Positions 1 to 5,262 of a DNA stretch of 15,419 nucleotides are shown one piece after another. Every line of letters begins with the position of its first letter. Within the stretch, counting starts at the first letter, position 1. This DNA is from JAZOXB01 sp040096185 (lineage in GTDB: Bacteria > Bacillota > Clostridia > Oscillospirales > Oscillospiraceae): positions 1 to 15,419 of the forward strand of contig NZ_JBBMFF010000155.1 in assembly GCF_040096185.1 (NCBI RefSeq). Reading direction: 5' to 3'. Position numbers and translations under genes: made by a program. The notes under the pieces are model-generated. The model did no database searches. It had not been told where the DNA came from and saw nothing but the letters and a program-made list of their open reading frames with translations.

Positions 1-60
1 TCTATAATACAAGGAAACCGTCAGGGTGTCCTTTCGCGTTCCATAACCCGCCGCAGCGGC

Positions 61-102
61 AGAATTGCAAAATAATACTGCAAAATTCTATTTTGCAATT
101 CT
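61..102. repeat. Inverted repeat with two alternative hairpins
   Basis: A perfect 14-bp inverted repeat pairs 61-74 with 89-102 around a 14-nt loop. A second, mutually exclusive hairpin pairs 79-86 with 90-97 around a 3-nt loop, because the loop of the first carries another copy of the same TGCAAAAT-type arm. The block is AT-rich, in contrast to the surrounding genes, and sits directly beside the terminator-like hairpin at 107-150, beyond the 3' end of ybaK. It could be a dispersed intergenic repeat (REP- or MITE-like) or part of a composite 3' end. Only one copy is visible here, so its repeated nature is inference. Confidence 0.6.
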
Positions 103-106
103 GAAG

Positions 107-150
107 GCAGCTTGGCGAAAAAGTCCAAAGGGACTTTTTTGACAAGCTGC
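107..150 (-). terminator. Terminator-like hairpin after the trmN6-rsmI-ybaK cluster
   Basis: An outer 8-bp stem (107-114 with 143-150) continues, after one mismatch, into an inner stem (116-126 with 131-141, one G-T pair) closed by a 4-nt loop. The inner stem carries runs of A and T on either side, so it resembles a bidirectional intrinsic terminator, although no clean U tract follows the full stem. It lies 26 nt past the ybaK stop codon, where the minus-strand transcript would be expected to end. Confidence 0.55.
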
Positions 151-175
151 GCGCCGCCGAAAAGTCTGTTTTCCG

Positions 176-661
176 TTACGCCTCCGCCTGCTCGTCCCAG
201 CCGCGGCAGACATCCACCCACGCCGAGAAGCCGGAATACTGCTCCAGCTCCGGCAGCGTCAGGGCGATGGCGCTGTTCGGGCTGCCGCAGGCGGGATAGA
301 CCGTCTCGAACCGCCGCAGGGAGACGTCGAGATAGACGTTCACGTTCTCCGGCACGGCAAACGGGCACACGCCGCCGACCGGGTGGCCGATGAGCGTCAG
401 CACCTCGTCCGGCGTCGGCATTTTCGCCTTCTTGGCAAACCGAGCCTTATACTTTGCATTGTCGATGCGCGCGTCTCCGGCCATGACGATCACCATCGGC
501 GTCTCGCAGACCAGAAACGCCAGCGTCTTGGCAATATGGCAGGGCTCGCAATGCAGGGCCGCGGCGGCCTCCGCCACTGTCGCGCTGGAAACCGGGAATT
601 CCAGAACGCGGTCCTCCATACCGAACCCGGCAAAATAGGCCTTTACTTTCTCTACAGACAT
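176..661 (-). CDS. ybaK: YbaK/EbsC-family aminoacyl-tRNA deacylase
   Basis: The 161-residue protein matches the YbaK/ProX/EbsC fold, whose members hydrolyse mischarged aminoacyl-tRNA (typically Cys-tRNA-Pro or Ala-tRNA-Pro) in trans in the cytoplasm. Visible hallmarks are the lysine-bearing segment CHIAKTLAF, where the family's conserved lysine sits, the GGVCPFAVP loop, the VYPACGSPNSAI segment and the C-terminal SGFSAWVDVC. Length is normal for the family. The open frame extends to 760, but the start at 661 is preferred: it is preceded by GGAG at suitable spacing, and the extra residues would run into rsmI. It begins 7 nt after the rsmI stop codon, so the two are surely co-transcribed. The exact tRNA substrate cannot be read from the sequence. 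Confidence 0.9.
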   Translation of the reverse strand: MSVEKVKAYFAGFGMEDRVLEFPVSSATVAEAAAALHCEPCHIAKTLAFLVCETPMVIVMAGDARIDNAKYKARFAKKAKMPTPDEVLTLIGHPVGGVCPFAVPENVNVYLDVSLRRFETVYPACGSPNSAIALTLPELEQYSGFSAWVDVCRGWDEQAEA

Positions 662-668
662 GGTGTTT

Positions 669-1520
669 TCACTCCGTTTCCGTATGCTGCGCGCGCAGGG
701 CGGCGTCATACAGCTGATTTTTGGCAAGGCCCGTCTCCGCAGCGACCTGCCGGACGGCATCCTTGCGGCTCAGGCCCTCTGCCAGAAGCGCCTGCACGCG
801 CATAAGTGCCTCCTCCTCCGAAACGGGGCCGCTCTCCTGCTGCTTCGGCGCGCCCTCAACGATCAGAACATACTCGCCGCGCGGCGGCTGGGTCTCATAA
901 TAGGCGACGGCGCCGTCGAGCGTCAGGCGCAGGACCTCCTCATGCAGCTTTGTGAGCTCGCGGCACAGGGAAATACGCCGTTCCCCGCCGAAGGCCGCCG
1001 CCAGATCGCGCAGCGTCGCGCACAGCTTGTGCGGGGCCTCGTAGAAGATCATCGTGCGCTGCTCTGCGCGCAGGGAATCCAGGTGCTGGGCGCGGTTCTT
1101 CTTCGTCGTGGACAGGAAGCCCTCAAACGTGAAGCGCCCCGTCGGCAGGCCGGACATGCTCAGCGCCGTGATGGCGGCGCAGGGGCCGGGGATGGCGCTG
1201 ACCGTCACGCCCGCCTCCGCGCACAGGCGGACCAGATCCTCGCCGGGGTCGGAGATGGCCGGGGAACCGGCGTCCGACACGAGCGCGCACGTCTCGCCCG
1301 CCAGAATGCGCTCGACGATGCGCGGGCCGCTTGCCGCCTTGTTGTGCTCATAATAGCTGACGAGCGGCTTTTTCAGCTCCAGATGGTTCAGCAGCCGCAG
1401 CGTCACCCGCGTGTCCTCGGCCGCGATAAAATCCGCCTGCGCAAGCACCTCGCGGCAGCGCTCGGAGATATCGGACAGATTGCCGATCGGCGTCGGCACA
1501 AGATAGAGCATCGCGCTCAT
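669..1520 (-). CDS. rsmI: 16S rRNA (cytidine-1402-2'-O)-methyltransferase RsmI
   Basis: This 283-residue protein is a tetrapyrrole-methylase-fold enzyme of the RsmI (YraL/YabC) family, which uses SAM to 2'-O-methylate C1402 in the decoding centre of 16S rRNA. The signature pieces are present in order: PTPIGNL at residues 9-15, AAEDTR near 33-38, VSDAGSPAISDPG at 81-93 and IPGP at 110-113, followed by GRFTFEGFL. Length is typical. The ATG at 1520 has an AAAGGAG ribosome binding site and overlaps the trmN6 stop by 4 nt (ATGA), pointing to translational coupling. TrmN6 next to RsmI matches the yabB-yabC neighbourhood of Bacillus, though the GIY-YIG gene yazA that lies between them there is absent. 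Confidence 0.95.
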   Translation of the reverse strand: MSAMLYLVPTPIGNLSDISERCREVLAQADFIAAEDTRVTLRLLNHLELKKPLVSYYEHNKAASGPRIVERILAGETCALVSDAGSPAISDPGEDLVRLCAEAGVTVSAIPGPCAAITALSMSGLPTGRFTFEGFLSTTKKNRAQHLDSLRAEQRTMIFYEAPHKLCATLRDLAAAFGGERRISLCRELTKLHEEVLRLTLDGAVAYYETQPPRGEYVLIVEGAPKQQESGPVSEEEALMRVQALLAEGLSRKDAVRQVAAETGLAKNQLYDAALRAQHTETE

Positions 1521-2233
1521 GGGCAGTCTCCTTTCGCATGACGGGCGGCGCGCAGGGCTTCGCGCTCCGTTCCGTCCGTCTCATATTCCAGCAGCTCCGG
1601 CAGCAGCGTCAGGCCGGGCCGCCCGCCCCGCCTTGCCTCGAGCAGCAGCAGGCTGACGGGGCTTTCGGCATTGTGGCGTACCGGCTGCAGCCGCTTCGGC
1701 TCCAGCCCGGCCGCGCGCAGGGCGCACAGCAGGTCGCACAGGCGCTCCGCCCGGTGCACCAGCGCAAACCGCCCGCCGGGCGGCAGCAGCCACGCGGCAG
1801 CCGCACACAGCTCTGCCAGCGTCAGGCACTGCTCCGTGCGGGCCACGGCGCTGTTCCGGCCAGCCTTGCCGCTGCCCACGGGAAAATAGGGTGGATTGGC
1901 GATCACGCAGGAAAAATCCCCCGCCGGAAGGAGCGTGCGGATGCGCCGCACATCGCCCTCCAGAACGGTCAGCCGCTCCTCCAGCCCGTTGATGCGGACG
2001 TTCTCCTGCACGGCGCGGCAGGCCTCCGGCCGCAGCTCGATGCCCGTGACCGTGCAGGACGGATCGCGCGCGCAGAGAAGCACACCGAGCGTGCCGCAGC
2101 CCGCGCCGAGATCCGCCACACGCGCCCGCGGCGGCAGCGTCAGGAAGTCCGCAAGCAGCAGAGAGTCCGCGCCGAGCGGCACCTCGCCCTCCGGGATGCG
2201 GAGCCGCAGCCCGTTCCACAGATCGTGTTCCAT
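1517..2233 (-). CDS. trmN6: TrmN6-like tRNA (adenine-N6)-methyltransferase
   Basis: The 238-residue protein is a class I SAM-dependent methyltransferase of the YfiC/YabB (COG4123) group; the E. coli member methylates N6 of A37 in tRNA1-Val. Motif I is DLGAGCGTLG at residues 41-50, an acidic ribose-binding residue lies in TGIELRP (63-69), and the amino-methyltransferase signature NPPYF at 113-117 indicates methylation of an exocyclic amine. Residues 10-25 carry the N-terminal segment seen in this family (IPEGEVPLGADSLLLADF). The ATG at 2233 is preceded by a run of six G within 10 nt. Upstream lies a 4x7-bp repeat and the ferredoxin terminator; no convincing promoter of its own was found, so read-through or a weak promoter in the AT-rich repeat may drive it. 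The substrate tRNA in this organism is inferred from the family. Confidence 0.88.
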   Translation of the reverse strand: MEHDLWNGLRLRIPEGEVPLGADSLLLADFLTLPPRARVADLGAGCGTLGVLLCARDPSCTVTGIELRPEACRAVQENVRINGLEERLTVLEGDVRRIRTLLPAGDFSCVIANPPYFPVGSGKAGRNSAVARTEQCLTLAELCAAAAWLLPPGGRFALVHRAERLCDLLCALRAAGLEPKRLQPVRHNAESPVSLLLLEARRGGRPGLTLLPELLEYETDGTEREALRAARHAKGDCP

Positions 2234-2248
2234 GGTCGCCCCCCATCA

Positions 2249-2276
2249 CGAATTACGAATTACTAATTACTAATTA
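2249..2276. repeat. Heptamer tandem repeat, four copies
   Basis: Four consecutive 7-bp units read CGAATTA, CGAATTA, CTAATTA, CTAATTA on the plus strand with no interruption. The array lies between the ferredoxin terminator and the ribosome binding site of trmN6, only about 15 nt upstream of the trmN6 start. It is far more AT-rich than its surroundings. It could supply promoter or unstructured leader sequence for trmN6, or be a slippage-prone short tandem repeat without function. Confidence 0.8.
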
Positions 2277-2310
2277 AAAACCGGTCTGCGCAAGACTGCA
2301 CAGGCCGGTT
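2275..2310 (-). terminator. Intrinsic terminator of the ferredoxin gene
   Basis: A 10-bp stem (2279-2288 with 2301-2310, one G-T pair) with a 12-nt loop is followed on the minus strand by five T. This is a good rho-independent terminator about 95 nt downstream of the ferredoxin stop codon, and it separates that gene from trmN6. Confidence 0.8.
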
Positions 2311-2351
2311 CCGTAAATTACGTTACGCAGTTCCGCACGAGCTTCCGTGGA

Positions 2352-2380
2352 GCATACGGCGGAAGGACTCCGCCGTATGC
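2352..2380 (-). other. Perfect 12-bp hairpin in the ferredoxin 3' UTR
   Basis: Positions 2352-2363 pair perfectly with 2369-2380 around a 5-nt loop. There is no T tract after it on either strand, so it is not a standard terminator. It lies between the ferredoxin stop and the intrinsic terminator, and could protect the mRNA 3' end from exonucleases or act as an additional barrier. Confidence 0.6.
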
Positions 2381-2404
2381 CGGATGTAATCGTGTAGGAT
2401 CTTC

Positions 2405-2575
2405 TTACTCCTCGACAATAGCCTGAACGGGGCAAGCATCTGCACAGGTGCCGCAGCCAACACAGGTATCGGCATCGATGACGTACTGGTCCTCACCCTC
2501 AGAGATCGCATTCATCGGGCACTCGCCAGCGCAGGTTCCGCACTTCAGGCAGCTGTCGGTGATCTTGTATGCCAT
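2405..2575 (-). CDS. 2x[4Fe-4S] ferredoxin
   Basis: Reading the minus strand from the ATG at 2575 gives a 56-residue protein with two classic cluster-binding motifs: CLKCGTCAGECP (residues 9-20) and CVGCGTCADACP (38-49). Each has the CxxCxxCxxxCP pattern, so it should carry two [4Fe-4S] clusters and act as a soluble low-potential electron carrier, as in clostridial fermentation. Length and composition (small and acidic, ending VEE) are typical of clostridial ferredoxins. A strong AGGAGGAG ribosome binding site precedes the start, with a promoter upstream and a terminator downstream, so it is monocistronic and probably highly expressed. Which oxidoreductases it serves is not shown by its neighbours, although two flavoproteins lie further along. 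Confidence 0.97.
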   Translation of the reverse strand: MAYKITDSCLKCGTCAGECPMNAISEGEDQYVIDADTCVGCGTCADACPVQAIVEE

Positions 2576-2607
2576 GGGTATCTCCTCCTATTACAAGTAG
2601 TATCCCC

Positions 2608-2635
2608 ATTTTATCATGTTTTTGGGAAAATGCAA
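2608..2635 (-). promoter_or_regulatory. Probable sigma-A promoter of the ferredoxin gene
   Basis: On the minus strand TTGCAT (2630-2635) and TAAAAT (2608-2613) are separated by 16 nt. The predicted start point lies about 25 nt upstream of the ferredoxin start codon. Confidence 0.55.
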
Positions 2636-2672
2636 TGGGGAAATTCGGAAAGGCAAACTTTTTTCGACGGGT

Positions 2673-2699
2673 TTGAACCGGGCACAGGCGGGCTAGAAT
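2673..2699 (+). promoter_or_regulatory. Probable sigma-A promoter of the clpC-type gene
   Basis: TTGAAC (2673-2678) and TAGAAT (2694-2699) are 15 nt apart, slightly short; shifting the -35 by one base gives 16. The predicted transcription start near 2706 falls at or beyond the ATG at 2704, which argues that translation begins at the TTG at 2725. No clear CtsR heptad repeat was seen around it. Confidence 0.5.
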
Positions 2700-2710
2700 C
2701 CCAATGTTGA

Positions 2711-2720
2711 GGGGAGGGAG
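2711..2720 (+). promoter_or_regulatory. Shine-Dalgarno that selects the TTG start of the clpC-type gene
   Basis: GGGGAGGGAG contains a GGAGG core (2713-2717) placed 7 nt before the in-frame TTG at 2725. The ATG at 2704 lies upstream of this site and has no comparable ribosome binding site of its own. Confidence 0.7.
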
Positions 2721-2724
2721 CGAT

Positions 2725-4980
2725 TTGGCAAAACGGGACCTGCCGCCGGAGCTTTCGGCCGCGCTCCGGCTGGCATGGGCGCTGGCCGCCCGGCTGGGGC
2801 ACGCCTGCGTCGGCACGGAGCACCTGCTGCTGGCACTCGCCATGCAGCCCCAGGGGGCCGACGGGCGGCTGCTGCACTGGGCCGGTCTGACCGGGCCGGA
2901 GATCGCTGCGGCCGTCCTTCGCCTGCACGGGCGCGGAGCACCGTCGGACGTTCTGCCGCAGGGGCTGACGCAGGCCGCGCGCCGCGCCGTTTCCCGCGCG
3001 CTGAACGGCCCGGAGCGACTCCTGACCGCGCTGCTGCGGGAGAGCGGCTGCTCAGCCGTGCGCCTGCTGGAGCACTGCGGCATCTGTCCGCAGCAGCTTT
3101 TTACCCAACTATGCGAGGGCGAGCTTGCCCGGAAGGAGCGAAGCATGCAGAACACAAGACTGCTGGATCAATTTGGCATAGATATGCTCGAGCGCGCCGG
3201 AAAGCAGGAGCCGGTCATCGGCCGGAGGCAGGAGATCGAGACCGTCCTGCAGATCCTCTCGCGGCGGCACAAAAACAATCCCGCCCTCATCGGCGAGCCG
3301 GGCGTCGGCAAGACGGCCATCGTGGAGGGCGTGGCGCAGTATCTCGCCGCCGGGACCGTGCCGGAGCCGCTGCGCGGCAAGCGCCTTTATGCGCTGGACA
3401 TGGCCAGCGTCATCGCAGGCACAAAGTACCGCGGCGAATTTGAGGAGCGCGTGCGCGACATTCTGGCCGAGGTGCGGCGCGTGCAGAACGTCATCCTGTT
3501 TGTCGACGAGATGCACACCCTCGTCGGGGCCGGTGCGGCGGAGGGCGCCATCGATGCGGCCAACCTGCTCAAGCCCGCACTCGGCCGCGGCGAACTGCAG
3601 CTTATCGGCGCGACGACGCTGCGCGAATACCGCAGCAGCATCGAAAAGGACGCCGCGCTGGAGCGGCGCTTCCGCACGGTGCAGGTGCGCGAGCCGACGC
3701 CGGAGGAGACGCGCGAGATCCTGGCCGGGCTGTGCCCCGGTCTGGAGGCGCACCACCATGTCTCCATCCCGCAGGAAGCCGTTTCCGCCGCCGTAGAGCT
3801 GTCGTGCCGCTATTTGACGGATAAATTTCTGCCCGACAAGGCCGTGGACCTGCTCGACGAGGGCGCGGCCTGTGCGCGCATGCGCCAGCTCGGCAGCCGC
3901 ACGCCGGATGAGGAGCAGGCCCTGCAGGCCGCCGTGCGCGCCGGAAAATATGAGCGGGCCGCCGCCCTGCGCGACCGTCTGCGGCGGCGCGGCCAGCCCG
4001 GCCGGACGGTCTCCGTGCAGGACATCGCCGCAGCCGTTTCGAGCCGCACGGGCATTCCCGTCGGGACGATCTCCCGGACGGAGCGGCAGCGCCTGCGCAC
4101 GCTGGAGCAGACGCTCTCCGCCCGCGTCATCGGGCAGGAGGAGGCCGTCCATGCCGCGGCAGAGGCCGTGCGGCGCGGACGCAGCGGCCTTGCCGAGCAG
4201 AAGCGCCCCGCGGCAGCCATGCTGTTCCTCGGGCCGACGGGTGTCGGCAAGACGGAGCTGTGCAAGGCGCTGGCCGAGGCCGTCTACGGCAGCGAGGACG
4301 CGATGATCCGCGTGGACATGTCGGAATATATGGAAAAATTCACGGTCTCGCGCCTTATCGGCGCGCCGCCGGGCTACATCGGCCACGACGAGGGCGGCGA
4401 GCTGTCCGAACGTGTGCGCCGCAGGCCCTACAGTCTTGTGCTGTTCGACGAGCTGGAAAAGGCGCACCCGGACGTCTGCGGTCTGCTGCTGCAGGTCATG
4501 GAGGACGGCTTCCTGACGGATTCCGGCGGGCGGCGCATCGATTTCCGCAACACGATGCTCGTGATGACCTCGAACCTCGGCGTGCGCGGCGGCGGAGGGC
4601 TCGGCTTCGGCGCGCAGGCGGAGGACGGCGCTCTGCGCAGCCTGCGGGAACATTTTTCGCCGGAATTCCTCGGGCGCATCGACTGCGTGGCGCGCTTTCA
4701 GCCGCTTGATGCAGCAGCGCTTGAGCAGATCGCACAGCAGCAGCTCACAGCCCTGCAGCAGCGTGCAGAGCGCCTGCACGTCCGGCTGGAGCTGCCGGAC
4801 GGTCTTGCCCGCAGCTTTGCCCTGCGCAGCCGGGACGGCCGGGGCGGCGCGCGCGAGATCCGCCGCCTTGTCCGCCACGAGATGGAGGCCCCGCTTGCAG
4901 CCCTGCTGCTCGGCACACACGCGCCGGAGCAGGTGCGCGTAGACCTGCAGGACGACCGCCCGGTCTTCCCCGTCTCCTGA
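2725..4980 (+). CDS. clpC: ClpC-type AAA+ unfoldase, shortened middle and N domains
   Basis: This is a two-ring-domain Hsp100 unfoldase of about 751 residues from the TTG at 2725 (an ATG at 2704 would add seven). The N-domain (1-140) has the family motif GTEH at 30-33. D1 has Walker A GEPGVGKT at 190-197, Walker B VILFVDE at 256-262 and pore loop KYRGEFE. D2 has Walker A GPTGVGKT at 503-510, Walker B LVLFDE at 571-576, pore loop GYIGHDEGG, and an LGF tripeptide at 626-628 that fits the ClpP-docking loop. Such proteins unfold substrates with ATP and thread them into ClpP in the cytoplasm. The middle domain (about 390-423) is only a short UVR-like helix pair, roughly 30 residues shorter than in B. 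subtilis ClpC, and the second N-domain repeat lacks about 10 residues. No ctsR, mcsA or mcsB lies nearby. ClpA/ClpE-like naming is possible; the ATPase assignment is certain. Confidence 0.88.
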   Translation: MAKRDLPPELSAALRLAWALAARLGHACVGTEHLLLALAMQPQGADGRLLHWAGLTGPEIAAAVLRLHGRGAPSDVLPQGLTQAARRAVSRALNGPERLLTALLRESGCSAVRLLEHCGICPQQLFTQLCEGELARKERSMQNTRLLDQFGIDMLERAGKQEPVIGRRQEIETVLQILSRRHKNNPALIGEPGVGKTAIVEGVAQYLAAGTVPEPLRGKRLYALDMASVIAGTKYRGEFEERVRDILAEVRRVQNVILFVDEMHTLVGAGAAEGAIDAANLLKPALGRGELQLIGATTLREYRSSIEKDAALERRFRTVQVREPTPEETREILAGLCPGLEAHHHVSIPQEAVSAAVELSCRYLTDKFLPDKAVDLLDEGAACARMRQLGSRTPDEEQALQAAVRAGKYERAAALRDRLRRRGQPGRTVSVQDIAAAVSSRTGIPVGTISRTERQRLRTLEQTLSARVIGQEEAVHAAAEAVRRGRSGLAEQKRPAAAMLFLGPTGVGKTELCKALAEAVYGSEDAMIRVDMSEYMEKFTVSRLIGAPPGYIGHDEGGELSERVRRRPYSLVLFDELEKAHPDVCGLLLQVMEDGFLTDSGGRRIDFRNTMLVMTSNLGVRGGGGLGFGAQAEDGALRSLREHFSPEFLGRIDCVARFQPLDAAALEQIAQQQLTALQQRAERLHVRLELPDGLARSFALRSRDGRGGAREIRRLVRHEMEAPLAALLLGTHAPEQVRVDLQDDRPVFPVS

Positions 4981-4988
4981 GAAAACCA

Positions 4989-5028
4989 TGCCGGAGAGAA
5001 CCGCTTGGGTCCTCTCCGGCACAGTTTT
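4989..5028 (+). terminator. Intrinsic terminator after the clpC-type gene
   Basis: A perfect 10-bp stem (4989-4998 with 5012-5021) is followed by TTTTT. It starts 9 nt after the clpC-type stop codon and abuts the end of the convergent DUF896 gene, whose transcript it may also help to end. Confidence 0.85.
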
Positions 5029-5246
5029 TATTGTTCCGTTTCCTCCGTTTCGCGGCGGCCGAGCTTATGCTTCGTGCCGTCCGGCTCCACGATATAGGTG
5101 TTCTCCAGCTGCGCCGTCAGGTTGCGGCGGACGGCTGCGATATACTGCTGGCGCAGCAGGTCGCGCTCCGCCGTTTCCTCCGGCGTCAGGCCGGTCGTCT
5201 TTGCCTTCCGGGCAAGCTCATTGATACGCTTGACAAGCTCTTCCAT
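5028..5246 (-). CDS. DUF896 / UPF0291 family protein (YnzC-like)
   Basis: The 72-residue protein matches the small UPF0291 family of Firmicutes, including the pattern INELARKAKTTGLTPEE, a central RQQYIAAVRRNL and the LENTYIVEPDG that closes the domain. It should form a short helical hairpin in the cytoplasm; no biochemical role is established for the family. The tail (residues 60-72) is charged and probably disordered. The ATG at 5246 has a GGGAG ribosome binding site and lies only 16 nt after the stop codon of the upstream lipoprotein gene, so the two are most likely co-transcribed. The gene faces the clpC-type gene tail to tail. Identity of the family is firm; function is unknown. Confidence 0.88.
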   Translation of the reverse strand: MEELVKRINELARKAKTTGLTPEETAERDLLRQQYIAAVRRNLTAQLENTYIVEPDGTKHKLGRRETEETEQ

Positions 5247-5262
5247 ATGATTTGCTCCCTTC

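Noticed and set aside
3..8. Perfect TATAAT on the plus strand at the left edge
   Set aside because: Its -35 region lies outside the window and no plus-strand gene follows it before the convergent ybaK.
138..147. Ten-base match TTTGACAAGC shared with 15359-15368
   Set aside because: Flanking sequences do not match, so a shared repeat cannot be claimed from ten bases.
21..368. 115-residue minus-strand frame over the inverted-repeat block and ybaK
   Set aside because: It overlaps ybaK in another frame and runs through the hairpins; no start signal or family resemblance.
2641..2710. CtsR operator upstream of the clpC-type gene
   Set aside because: I looked for the direct heptad repeat GGTCAAA-type pattern on both strands and found no convincing pair.
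3109..5022. 637-residue open frame antisense to the clpC-type gene
   Set aside because: It mirrors a gene with complete AAA+ motifs, has no recognisable domain and is a product of high GC content at third codon positions.
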